From: an uncultured Clostridia bacterium
Lineage (GTDB): Bacteria > Bacillota > Clostridia > Christensenellales > CAG-314
Assembly: GCA_937915515.1 (NCBI GenBank)
Contig: CALGIK010000036.1
Location: forward strand, 1 to 16,608
Direction of reading: 5' to 3'
DNA length: 16,608 nt
The position numbers and the translations under genes are program-made. Under the pieces are notes generated by a model. The model saw nothing but the letters and a program-made list of their open reading frames with translations, was not told the origin of the DNA and made no database searches. The stretch's first letter is position 1. Each line of letters begins with the position of its first letter. Positions 8,001 through 14,125 of this stretch are shown piece by piece.

Positions 8001-8165
8001 ACCGACCGACTTATCCTTTATACCGCCCTTTTGCTTTCTCAACCGAGCATAAACGGCGTAAAGGGCGACTGGCTCATTTTAGACGACAGGATAATATGCA
8101 ACAGAGGCAAGTATTTTAAAGCCATTCAAAATTTGCCCGATGTCGATTTGCCCGTCGCAAGCTAA
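5007..8165 (+). CDS. Large SMC/Rad50/YhaN-like coiled-coil protein with degenerate ATPase motifs
   Basis: The protein has 1052 residues. About 140 N-terminal residues resemble an SMC/Rad50 head lobe, then very long charged heptad-rich coiled coil runs from about 150 to 930, followed by a second short head lobe. The N lobe has the expected layout (beta strand, then the segment where Walker A should be, then NVLLYAFGG matching the family's ...LLxAxxxxLGG), but at 30-43 it reads NDIASSSTLRFHNV with no GxGK[ST]. The C lobe has LDNTDRLILYTALLLS (from about 996) where the family has an LSxGxxxxxxLAL signature. LILDD (about 1023-1027) retains a Walker B-like shape but lacks the usual following acidic residue. 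The protein ends only 25 residues later, shorter than usual. I chose the ATG at 5007 because of GGAGG at 4998-5002; an upstream TTG at 4974 is unsupported. No nuclease partner is adjacent. The head-lobe homology is inference from pattern; function is unknown, perhaps structural in chromosome or replication processes. Confidence 0.65.
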   Translation: MKLYSVAITAPDTKIKSILDFKQGNSVKLNDIASSSTLRFHNVLLYAFGGEGECIDNAVIDFCLNANDYKITLTVNEKGLIRKSLKQKTAEGMITVAREKSVAEYLNNEANCDLLKVIKNCFVEVSAFKEFVKNGNLRIFDDIKGLMDVIDEADKSFIKTQQMTEDAIKKVFKLAEADLPNVTKEDLDKLNSLIKEKRKDAAILSAQLSSIKQQDISDTLSADLTNDREKTRKELDELKNYEFKIDQCKKRVEAYLDTRDVLPQAKLIANLKTEIEEANKKLNDVKEEYEWLNQEFDSIAKQSEQKQSQSDKLIALKSRLQIAIEEEKRIKHLEAINAELNDSLNKLSVQVDKLTTKKVNLKNKLENIEQSINDIRGNIKDFSVPDQSIGSIVENVRAETKIAELSAQIDRLQTEIAAKESDISDKEMTISGQTRRLNSLLSLDNVINPLKTKDSIIKVIDSKINKLTLINDSLKIKQTNYFRTLEDLSFKQLKIEQSSQTLNTLLTRKQFEKEEEFKRQVILAGQRNDSVTEALPAQLTDSEIEQLKNDIANRIYSKSEIIERVSTIKGALGEIERQIAINNAEIESMRFEKANINRKYMELVAQNKNEATQQYLKSLESNNSTKYLMDIQEEVVRSDTELRMFKKDAEKLQGRLTELLSRLKYLSDAATDKNTSENLEYLTQTNDQLKRELSDISDRLNICYTEHKKYSDELDELSYTEFRVQELIMETMQKIKTNEREIVDSKEKIRIIAGGELTEKIAEAESELEDIEGERNMLAENKKELEEKVFNSKVELIQLSRIIEEKSSYLNSQLAAVNQTLLINNADENSLETAKSMTEEEFFLLKKEIEQFEQEKNALTLKLAVADNVLSLLPKLKTIDPSLKAKQQKRLDELNLEIKQMEEKFDYLLAVYLNSSNAKIKLAHATNELETLNSIKSVINQTQISQLVLQDKIANIVKQANVYLQNMTKGKLLITYLNSDLVIGDDQNNLLEFAQLDNTDRLILYTALLLSQPSINGVKGDWLILDDRIICNRGKYFKAIQNLPDVDLPVAS

Positions 8166-8248
8166 TAATAAATGTGTTAATTAAATTTAATGATTGAAAT
8201 CGAAATCATTGAGGCTATCGACAGTCGCAAGCTAACAACAAATGTGTT
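8154..8248. repeat. Direct repeat of 25 bases spanning the end of the SMC-like gene
   Basis: The block beginning GTCGCAAGCTAA occurs at 8154-8178 and again at 8224-8248, with two C/T differences. The first copy encodes the last codons and in-frame stop of the SMC-like gene (three consecutive in-frame TAA codons at 8163-8171). The second copy lacks those stops and lies inside a 39-codon open frame (8190-8309) that has no ribosome site. Confidence 0.75.
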
Positions 8249-8348
8249 TAAAACCAATTTAGCAGCTGATACAAAAGAAGCTTATCGCAGTTTGATTAAT
8301 TTTTATTAATAAGCTATCATTTTGAAATTTAAGAAAATCAATATGAAA

Positions 8349-8373
8349 AAACTCAGCCAATAACGCTGAGTTT
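8349..8373 (+). terminator. Hairpin after the SMC-like gene
   Basis: Perfect 9-bp stem AAACTCAGC / GCTGAGTTT with a 7-base loop, followed by a short T-rich run. It probably contributes to termination of the plus-strand transcript together with the next hairpin. Confidence 0.55.
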
Positions 8374-8378
8374 ATTAT

Positions 8379-8408
8379 AAAAAACGAAGGTTTGCCCTTC
8401 GGTTTTTT
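8379..8408. terminator. Bidirectional intrinsic terminator between convergent genes
   Basis: CGAAGG (8385-8390) pairs with CCTTCG (8396-8401) around a 5-base loop. The stem is flanked by six A residues on the left and six T residues on the right, so a U-run follows the hairpin in either direction. It serves the SMC-like gene from the left and the small membrane protein gene (stop at 8416) from the right. Confidence 0.8.
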
Positions 8409-8415
8409 ATAAGAA

Positions 8416-8865
8416 TTATCTTAAAATAATTGCGTGGCTGACAGGACAAATTGTATCGCCTTCGCCCAAAATGACAACGCTGTTGTGTTTTACTTCACGG
8501 ACAAGACCGTTTATACGCACATTAAAACTTTCGACTCCTTCGATAGAGGTCAAAACCGTGTACTTGCCGGGCACTAAATTTTGTTTTTTGCCCGCCGTCA
8601 AAGTTTCGTCGACAGCGACAATGATATCGCCTTTTGTATATGTAGCGTTAGGCGTATCGTCAAACTTGTTCGTGACTTCGTCCGTTGTGGAATAACGTTC
8701 CTTCGTGCCGTATTCTACACCTGTTTTATCCTCAAACTTTTTTACCTTTATGCGTTTGCGCTCTGCAAAAAAATAAAAAATAACTACAATAACCACCAGC
8801 GCCGCAGCTGCCAATAACAAATATTCGCCCGCACCCCAAGCAGCAAAAAGCAATTTAAAAAACAT
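8416..8865 (-). CDS. Small single-pass membrane protein of unknown function
   Basis: The protein has 149 residues. One strong transmembrane helix lies at about 15-34 (LLLAAAALVVIVVIFYFF), followed by a basic ERKRIKVKK stretch, so by the positive-inside rule the C-terminal part is probably cytoplasmic. Residues 40-75 are polar and likely flexible. From about 77 to 149 there is a compact beta-rich domain with GKYTVLTS, FNVRING, NSVVILGEGDTI and a final ILR. I do not recognise this domain. The start at 8865 is supported by GGGAGG seven bases upstream and a good promoter at 8888-8916. The gene is monocistronic, bounded by the bidirectional terminator and its own promoter. Confidence 0.75.
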   Translation of the reverse strand: MFFKLLFAAWGAGEYLLLAAAALVVIVVIFYFFAERKRIKVKKFEDKTGVEYGTKERYSTTDEVTNKFDDTPNATYTKGDIIVAVDETLTAGKKQNLVPGKYTVLTSIEGVESFNVRINGLVREVKHNSVVILGEGDTICPVSHAIILR

Positions 8866-8887
8866 CCTCAGTCCTCCCTTTTGTAAG

Positions 8888-8916
8888 ATTATATAACAAA
8901 ATATTTTTGTTGTAAA
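8888..8916 (-). promoter_or_regulatory. Promoter of the small membrane protein gene, with palindrome in its spacer
   Basis: On the minus strand, TTTACA (8911-8916), a 17-base spacer, then a perfect TATAAT (8888-8893). A 7-bp inverted repeat, AACAAAA / TTTTGTT with a 3-base centre (8895-8911), fills the spacer. It is AT-only apart from one pair, so it may be an operator or simply composition. Confidence 0.65.
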
Positions 8917-9017
8917 CAGTTTTAAAGTTTTACTTTTTTTTATATAATTTGTTTAGACTAATAATTTTCTTATTATACTGGATAAGTGTTTTATTTTTTG
9001 CCTGATGTTGTATTCTG

Positions 9018-9848
9018 TCATTCTTTTACTGTTAAAAATTCTTTTAATTTACGGGATTGCGCAAAATCAAAAAGCTGATTTGGAGTTCCCTGCTCTTTTA
9101 TTTCGCCTTCATCAATAAAAATAACTTTATCAGCAACCGTTTTTGCCAAATTCATATCATGAGTCACTACAAGTATTATTTTTTCATTACTTTTGATGCT
9201 TAAAATTAAGTTTGCCACTTCGCCGGCGGACACCGGATCAAGCGCGCTTGTCGGCTCGTCAAAGCAAATGACATCGGGGTCAAGCATCAACGCCCTCACA
9301 ATCGCCGCTCTCTGCGATTGTCCGCCGCTTAATTGGCACGGATATTCTAAAGCTTTTTGTTTAATTCCTATGCGCTCTAACAACAGTAATGCATTACTAA
9401 TTATCTCTTTTTTACAAGTTTCGTATTTTAAGCGTTTTTCTCTTTTAGTCAACTGTCTAGCCGATAAAATATCATTTTTTGCTCTTATTTTTGCCGCAAG
9501 GGTAACATTAGACAATACCGATAAATGCGGAAATAAGTTGAACGATTGAAAAACCAGACCGAAAGACTGATTAAACGCTGTTTTTTGCATAAGCATATTA
9601 TTGCTTTCGTTATCTCTTTTTGCGCTTGACTCTTTATCCGCCGCAAATACCCTTTGTCCGTTCAGCTTAATTGTGCCTTCCTCGGCAATCGTCAGTCCGT
9701 TTAAACAACGCAGCAGTGTAGTTTTACCGCTGCCGCTGTTTCCGATAAATACTACAATCTCGCCTTTTTCAGCCGAAAAACTAACATTATGTAATGCGTC
9801 AAAAGACATAAAGGTTTTTGTTAAATTTTCAACAATCAAATATGACAT
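9018..9848 (-). CDS. Polar amino-acid ABC transporter ATP-binding protein (GlnQ/HisP family)
   Basis: The protein has 276 residues and energises uptake of an amino acid on the inner face of the membrane. All ABC motifs are intact: Walker A GNSGSGKT (36-43), Q-loop Gln101 in FQSFNLFPHLSV, signature LSGGQ (173-177), Walker B VICFDE (193-198), D-loop SALD and switch His230 in VVTHD. FQSFNLFPHLSVLSNV is characteristic of the polar amino-acid subfamily. Two inserts (about 68-93 and 120-148) make it longer than the usual ~240 residues. The ATG at 9848 lies three bases after the permease stop, with no clear ribosome site of its own, so translation is probably coupled. It is the last gene of the importer operon. 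Histidine is a candidate substrate only because of the shared operator with hutH. Confidence 0.93.
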   Translation of the reverse strand: MSYLIVENLTKTFMSFDALHNVSFSAEKGEIVVFIGNSGSGKTTLLRCLNGLTIAEEGTIKLNGQRVFAADKESSAKRDNESNNMLMQKTAFNQSFGLVFQSFNLFPHLSVLSNVTLAAKIRAKNDILSARQLTKREKRLKYETCKKEIISNALLLLERIGIKQKALEYPCQLSGGQSQRAAIVRALMLDPDVICFDEPTSALDPVSAGEVANLILSIKSNEKIILVVTHDMNLAKTVADKVIFIDEGEIKEQGTPNQLFDFAQSRKLKEFLTVKE

Positions 9849-9851
9849 AAA

Positions 9852-10499
9852 TTATACCCAATAATAGTTAAGCTTTTTTTCCAGCGCATTAAAGCAGAGC
9901 GTTAATGCACCAACAAAAATAAGATAAAATGCGCCCGTGTAAAAAAACGGCCAAAGCAGGGCGTGTTGAGATAAAATATTGCCGGCAGCCATAATAATTT
10001 CCTCAACGGCAATAACCCGCACAAGTGCAGTATCTTTTACTAAGGTAATGATTTCGTTTGCCATAGGCGACATTATCCTTTTTATCACCTGCGGCAAAAC
10101 AATGTACCAAAAAATACAACGCTTATTAAGCCCTAAAACCCTGCCGGCTTCTGTTTGTCCCGTTTCCACGCTTAAAATTCCGCCTCTGTAAATTTCGCCG
10201 AAATAGCATGCGTAATTTATTACAAATGCAATCAAAGCAGCCGTAATGCGGCTTTTAAAGGGTATCCCCAAAACTATGCCGGGCAGATAAAAAACAACAA
10301 ACAACTGCAGCATCAACGGCGTACCTCGAATTATCCACACAAAGGAATTTGTTATGTGTTTGATAGTCTTATTTTTTGACATACAACCTAATGATATCAA
10401 TAATCCCAAGGGCAAAGCCAACAAAAGAGTAAGCAAAAAAATCAAGCATGTATTTCCGAATCCTATTAATAAAATTAAAGTTACCGTATTAAAACTCAT
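9852..10499 (-). CDS. Polar amino-acid ABC transporter permease (HisM/GlnP family)
   Basis: The protein has 215 residues and several hydrophobic helices (about 7-38, 52-78, 85-105, 135-160, 180-205). The cytoplasmic EAA loop that docks the ATPase is visible at about 112-136, as ETGQTEAGRVLGLNKR ... LPQ. RGTPLMLQLFVVFY at 58-71 is the family hallmark. Only one permease gene is present, so the channel is presumably a homodimer. The start at 10499 has AAAGGTG upstream. It lies 34 bases after the binding-protein gene and just before the ATPase gene, in the same operon. Confidence 0.93.
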   Translation of the reverse strand: MSFNTVTLILLIGFGNTCLIFLLTLLLALPLGLLISLGCMSKNKTIKHITNSFVWIIRGTPLMLQLFVVFYLPGIVLGIPFKSRITAALIAFVINYACYFGEIYRGGILSVETGQTEAGRVLGLNKRCIFWYIVLPQVIKRIMSPMANEIITLVKDTALVRVIAVEEIIMAAGNILSQHALLWPFFYTGAFYLIFVGALTLCFNALEKKLNYYWV

Positions 10500-10533
10500 C
10501 GTTACACCTTTACTTTTAATTATTGAAAACCCC

Positions 10534-11331
10534 CTAATCTCTTATCAAGGCATTTTCTACACCGTATTTTTCGGCTAAAGTAATAAGAGTACCTTCTTCT
10601 ATCAATTCATTTATTGCCTTATTGACTAACTGCGTGACATCGCTTCCCTTTCTAAATCCTACGGCGTATTCTTCGCTCCCTAAATTGATAGCGTCAACTA
10701 TTCTTAAACTGCTATAATCACCCTTGCCCACAACGCTATTTGCTAAAATTACATCAACAACGGCAAAGTCCGCAGTACCGCTTAATACTTCAGTAAGAGC
10801 GGAAGTTTGAGAATTTTGAGCAATATAATTTTGAGATAAAGTAAGCAACGCATTTTCTCCCGCACTGCCGGCTTCCGCAACGCCGTTTTTCTCGGCGCAG
10901 GAGTCAACTGAAGTATATTCGTTTAGATTTGCCGATTTAACGACAACGCATTGGCTATTGTTTAAATAGCTTTTGCTAAAATCTACCTGTTGACGCCTTT
11001 CCTCATTTACGGTAAATCCGTTCCATATGCAATCAATGGATTTGCTGTTTAACTCCAATATTTTGCTTTCCCATACTATTAATTGAAACTTCGCCTCTAA
11101 TCCTAATTTATCAGCCACCTTTAAAGCAAATTCCGTTTCGAAGCCTATGAGGTTTCCCTCATCGTCTAAATAGTTCATCGGCTCGTATAGTGTTATGCCG
11201 CATACAAGCGTGCCTTTTTTTGTTAAATAAGCATAATCGCTTGACGAACACGCCGTTAAGAATAAACCGCTGTTTGCCATAACCGCCGCTACCAAAAGGG
11301 CATATAAGATGGTTTTAATTTTTTGTTTCAT
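10534..11331 (-). CDS. Polar amino-acid ABC transporter substrate-binding lipoprotein (SBP_bac_3)
   Basis: The protein has 265 residues. A lipoprotein signal has a basic start (MKQKIK), a hydrophobic core and the lipobox LTAC with acylated Cys28. The mature domain shows the family pattern: GFETEFALKVADKLG from residue 63 and IWNGFTVNEERRQQVDFS at 102-119, with the arginine and aspartate that hold the ligand's backbone in this family. It captures an amino acid outside the membrane and hands it to the permease encoded next. The start at 11331 has GGAG eight to nine bases upstream. It is the first gene of the operon and lies directly behind the promoter and palindrome at 11363-11417. Ligand identity cannot be read reliably; histidine is suggested by the operator shared with hutH. 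Confidence 0.93.
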   Translation of the reverse strand: MKQKIKTILYALLVAAVMANSGLFLTACSSSDYAYLTKKGTLVCGITLYEPMNYLDDEGNLIGFETEFALKVADKLGLEAKFQLIVWESKILELNSKSIDCIWNGFTVNEERRQQVDFSKSYLNNSQCVVVKSANLNEYTSVDSCAEKNGVAEAGSAGENALLTLSQNYIAQNSQTSALTEVLSGTADFAVVDVILANSVVGKGDYSSLRIVDAINLGSEEYAVGFRKGSDVTQLVNKAINELIEEGTLITLAEKYGVENALIRD

Positions 11332-11362
11332 TAATTTTCTCCTTATTAAATTACTTTATTTG

Positions 11363-11376
11363 TTTAGCGCGCTAAA
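11363..11376. promoter_or_regulatory. Perfect 14-bp palindrome, candidate operator of the importer operon
   Basis: TTTAGCGCGCTAAA is fully self-complementary and lies about 6-19 bases after the predicted transcription start, the position of a roadblock or competing operator. A near copy lies upstream of hutH at 14422-14435. Confidence 0.6.
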
Positions 11377-11388
11377 GTATATGACGGC

Positions 11389-11417
11389 ATAATACCTTAT
11401 TAAAAAAACAATGTCAA
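11389..11417 (-). promoter_or_regulatory. Near-consensus promoter of the amino-acid importer operon
   Basis: On the minus strand, TTGACA (11412-11417), a 17-base spacer and TATTAT (11389-11394). The predicted start near 11382 leaves a leader of about 50 bases. A promoter this strong would need repression to be regulated, consistent with the adjacent palindrome. Confidence 0.8.
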
Positions 11418-11504
11418 GCATTTAAAAGAATAATTAAAAAAGATTTTGATTAAGGGTAATTGTAAATTGAAGGTTAATAATAATATTATAACAAATAAAC
11501 AACT

Positions 11505-11517
11505 CCGATTGAATCGG
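11505..11517 (-). terminator. Weak candidate terminator after the Ku gene
   Basis: A short CCGAT / ATCGG stem with a 3-base loop. On the minus strand it is followed by a T-rich but interrupted run. The stem is only 5 bp, so termination here is doubtful. Confidence 0.25.
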
Positions 11518-11596
11518 CATTTAACGAAGATACATAAAATCGTAAAGACTAATTATTAAAAAGAATTATTTTATATGCTGTTTCTATAAATTAGAT

Positions 11597-12406
11597 TTAT
11601 GCTTTTTTTGCGGATTTTTTTGTCTTTTTTACGATAACGGGGGCCGATTTATTCTGTTTTAAACTCATTTCAAGAGCTTCCATAAGATTAAGCACATTGG
11701 TATTTATTTCCGTTTCCTTTATCGCGACAATTTCCTTTCCCGCTATTTTCTGCTCAATGGCGTCCATCACCTTTTGCCTGTAATTATCCTTATAATTTTT
11801 TATATCAAATGGCTCACTCATATTTTGAATAAGCATTTTTGCCATATAAAACTCTTTTTCGTTAATTTCACTTGATATTTCTTTAACAGGATTTTTTTGC
11901 ACTTCTTCATTAAAAAACAGCGTGTTTAAAAGCATTTCTCCTTTGCGCACCCTAATTGCAATTAATGTTTCTTTGCTGCCTATAACTGTCCTTGCAATGC
12001 CTACCTTGCCTTCGTCTTCCATAGCTTTAAGTAAAAGATTATAGGCTTTTTCGGCGCCTGTGGGCGCAACGTAATATGCTTTATCAAAATAAATAGGATC
12101 GATTTCGTTTATGTCGACAAAATTTTCTATCGATATTGTTTTGTCCTTTTTTGACTTAATTTTTTCAAAATCCTCATCAGTAAAAATAACGTATTTATTG
12201 TCCTCATATTGGTAACCTTTTACGATATCTTCTTTTTGTACTGTTTTATCATTGCAGTCGACGCACGTTTTTTTGTAAAGTATTCGAGAATTTGTGTTTT
12301 TGTCTAAAAGATTAAAGCTGATATCATTGTTTTTGATAACCAAATGCAACGTTACAGGTATATAAATAAGTCCAAACGCTATTGCTCCTTTAAAACTGTA
12401 TGCCAT
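11597..12406 (-). CDS. ku: Bacterial Ku, DNA-end-binding protein of non-homologous end joining
   Basis: The protein has 269 residues, normal for bacterial Ku (about 260-300). It opens MAYSFKGAIAFGLIYIPV, the standard Ku start, followed by the family's YKKTCVDC and EDIVKGYQYEDNKYVIFTDED elements, then IDPIYFDKAYYVAP and EKAYNLLLKAMED. The C terminus is lysine-rich (KKTKKSAKKA), like the basic tails that affect DNA binding and ligase recruitment in other Ku proteins. It forms a homodimeric ring on DNA ends and recruits LigD. I chose the ATG at 12406 (AGGGAG upstream) over one at 12430 that would add eight residues with no family match. No ligD is in the window: the downstream gene is the importer operon and the upstream gene is unrelated. 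Confidence 0.95.
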   Translation of the reverse strand: MAYSFKGAIAFGLIYIPVTLHLVIKNNDISFNLLDKNTNSRILYKKTCVDCNDKTVQKEDIVKGYQYEDNKYVIFTDEDFEKIKSKKDKTISIENFVDINEIDPIYFDKAYYVAPTGAEKAYNLLLKAMEDEGKVGIARTVIGSKETLIAIRVRKGEMLLNTLFFNEEVQKNPVKEISSEINEKEFYMAKMLIQNMSEPFDIKNYKDNYRQKVMDAIEQKIAGKEIVAIKETEINTNVLNLMEALEMSLKQNKSAPVIVKKTKKSAKKA

Positions 12407-12481
12407 TTTTACTCCCTTTTTAGTATGCATAGTTTATTTGAGAGTAATCGTCATTTATCAAAAAGAATAAGATAAAAAAAT

Positions 12482-12510
12482 ATTATAAAACAAAATTTAT
12501 TTGAAATGCA
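12482..12510 (-). promoter_or_regulatory. Candidate promoter of the Ku gene
   Basis: On the minus strand, TGCATT (12505-12510), a 17-base spacer and TATAAT (12482-12487). The -10 is perfect but the -35 is poor. It abuts the hairpin at 12510-12536. Confidence 0.4.
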
Positions 12511-12536
12511 CCCCTAGTTGTATCAACTTTTGGGGT
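12510..12536. repeat. Strong hairpin; terminator-like or remnant of an insertion-sequence end
   Basis: ACCCC pairs with GGGGT and, inside, AGTTG pairs with CAACT around a TAT loop. It lies just after the stop of the C_GCAxxG_C_C gene but has no continuous T-run in that direction. Read on the minus strand from 12541 it begins TGTGAACCCCAAAAGTTGAT, which resembles IS3-family terminal repeats. No transposase is present. Confidence 0.45.
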
Positions 12537-12565
12537 TCACATCATTTATGATTATAAAAAATTAT

Positions 12566-13030
12566 TTATTGTTTTGTTTCTGCATTCTTAATTATTTCTT
12601 CAAGAATTTCAGCCGCCTGAGCAACCATTTCGGCACAAGCACGCTTTTTAGACAATTGCGTTGTATGAGGCAAATTATTGATATTGTCAGATTCTTTACC
12701 CATATTATTTAATAGCTCTCTGCATATTATCGAACCGTTTTCCTCCTTAAATTTTGCCGCCATTTTTTGAACAAGCGCATAATGATTCATTTTTGCGCTG
12801 TTGTCAAGGGGACTGTCATAACCAAAGAGCATACCTGCCACTAAAAACATGCCCGACACTGCTCCGCATACCTCTCTGAGCCTGCCCATACCTCCGCCAA
12901 AAGAGGAAGACAACTTTAAAGCCGTTTCAAAATCTATATTCATTTTATCGCTATAAGCTGCTACAACCGATTGAGCGCAGTTATAACCTTGTTTAAAATA
13001 TTCTTTTGCTTTATCTGAGTATTCTACCAT
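12566..13030 (-). CDS. C_GCAxxG_C_C family (putative redox) protein
   Basis: The protein has 154 residues. It matches the family pattern named after its cysteines: GYNCAQSV (Cys18), FGGGMGRLREVCGAVSG (Cys55), a third Cys103 in IICRELL and a fourth Cys132 in RACAEMV, with a helical tail. The family is small, cytoplasmic, common in anaerobic Firmicutes and archaea, and of undetermined biochemical role; the conserved cysteines suggest redox or metal chemistry. The start at 13030 has AGGAAG eight bases upstream, and the promoter at 13062-13090 supports separate expression. It lies upstream of Ku in the same direction, but a 159-base gap with a hairpin suggests they are not one operon. Confidence 0.88.
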   Translation of the reverse strand: MVEYSDKAKEYFKQGYNCAQSVVAAYSDKMNIDFETALKLSSSFGGGMGRLREVCGAVSGMFLVAGMLFGYDSPLDNSAKMNHYALVQKMAAKFKEENGSIICRELLNNMGKESDNINNLPHTTQLSKKRACAEMVAQAAEILEEIIKNAETKQ

Positions 13031-13061
13031 TTAACATTCTTCCTTTTAATCGTATAAATAA

Positions 13062-13090
13062 ATAATAATATAAAATGACGAATAAGTAAA
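13062..13090 (-). promoter_or_regulatory. Candidate promoter of the C_GCAxxG_C_C gene
   Basis: On the minus strand, TTTACT (13085-13090), a 17-base spacer and TATTAT (13062-13067), giving a leader of about 25 bases. A consensus TTGACA also occurs at 13098-13103 but has no -10 at the right distance. Confidence 0.5.
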
Positions 13091-13162
13091 TCTAATTTGT
13101 CAACAAAATGCTAAATAGCGAATTTATGTTTTAATGAGGCAAATTTACGTCATAATAAGTTT

Positions 13163-14029
13163 ATGAAAAAACGTGATTATTTTGAAGGTTGGTACTTTAA
13201 ACAAACAAATGGTCAAATAACAGTTTCTTTTATACCGTCGTACCATATCGATTCAGCCGGCAACCTTTTGGCATCGTTACAAATCATAACGGACGAGAAG
13301 TCATATAGCTTTATTTATTTAGCTAAAGAATTTTGTTTGGACAAAAAAAACCTTAAAATAAAAATAGGCAATAACGAATTTTCTAAAAAAGGATTATTTG
13401 TTAATATCAACCAAAACGATTTAAAAATTGAAGGAAAACTGCATTTTTATGATTTAACGCCGCCAATTTACGATATTATGGGACCATTTTTATATTTTCC
13501 GCTGCAATGCAAACACGGCGTAATCAGTATCAGACACAGAGTAGAAGGTGAACTATTTATCAACGGCAAAAAATATCTTTTTAATGACGGCATCGGATAT
13601 ATAGAAACTGACAGAGGAAAGTCTTTCCCCAAAAAATATCTCTGGACGCAATGTAACAGTCTTGACGGAAAAAATATAGACATAATGCTGTCGGTTGCTA
13701 CCGTAAAAACCTTTTTAGGCAGTTTTAATGGCGTTATTTGCTCTGTTTATTACCTGAATAAAGAAATACGGATAGCTACTTATAAGGGCGCTAAGATATT
13801 GGAGTTTAATGAAAAAGGAGCAAAGATAAAACAAGGAAAACTAATGTTAACGGTAAGCGTAAAGCAAACTCAAGGGCATAATTTAAATGCGCCTATTAAT
13901 GGCGTAATGAAAAGGATTGTTGTCGAAAGTCCCTCCTGTATTGTAGAATATAGTTTATTTGACAAAAACAAAGAAGTTTTCAGCTTGATTTGTAACAGAG
14001 CCAGCTTTGAATACGCCGACGGCGAATAA
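13163..14029 (+). CDS. Tocopherol-cyclase-like family protein
   Basis: The protein has 288 residues. It shows the conserved skeleton of the tocopherol cyclase-like family: FEGWYFK at 7-13, an MGPFLYFP segment at 106-113, CKHGVISIRHRVEG at 116-129 and GYIETDRGKSFPKKYLW at 145-161. Plant and cyanobacterial members close the chromanol ring of vitamin E, but these bacteria would not be expected to make tocopherols. Homologues in anaerobic Firmicutes have no established reaction, so a lipid or prenyl-type substrate is only a guess. The protein is almost entirely beta-strand-like in pattern, with no signal peptide. The ATG at 13163 has no good ribosome site, and a CATAAT -10-like box ends seven bases before it, so the message may be leaderless. 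It is monocistronic, with a terminator at 14037-14052. Confidence 0.82.
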   Translation: MKKRDYFEGWYFKQTNGQITVSFIPSYHIDSAGNLLASLQIITDEKSYSFIYLAKEFCLDKKNLKIKIGNNEFSKKGLFVNINQNDLKIEGKLHFYDLTPPIYDIMGPFLYFPLQCKHGVISIRHRVEGELFINGKKYLFNDGIGYIETDRGKSFPKKYLWTQCNSLDGKNIDIMLSVATVKTFLGSFNGVICSVYYLNKEIRIATYKGAKILEFNEKGAKIKQGKLMLTVSVKQTQGHNLNAPINGVMKRIVVESPSCIVEYSLFDKNKEVFSLICNRASFEYADGE

Positions 14030-14036
14030 TTTATTT

Positions 14037-14052
14037 AACCTAAAGGTTTTTT
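14037..14052 (+). terminator. Terminator after the tocopherol-cyclase-like gene
   Basis: AACC (14037-14040) pairs with GGTT (14045-14048) and runs into six T residues. Outer AT pairs (AATTTA with TAAATT) can lengthen the stem. The core is short, so strength is uncertain. Confidence 0.45.
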
Positions 14053-14125
14053 ATTAAATTTGCTATGAATAATTTTACGCTACATGCTGATACTATAATT
14101 ACACTATAAAAAAGGAGGTAACCAA

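Noticed and set aside
8190..8309. A 39-codon open frame after the SMC-like gene
   Set aside because: No ribosome site and overlaps the direct repeat; more likely a remnant of the neighbouring gene's end than a gene.
12482..12510. Sporulation sigma-G type promoter for Ku
   Set aside because: Ku is under sigma-G in Bacillus, but the hexamers here fit a sigma-A -10 better, and nothing else in the window indicates sporulation.
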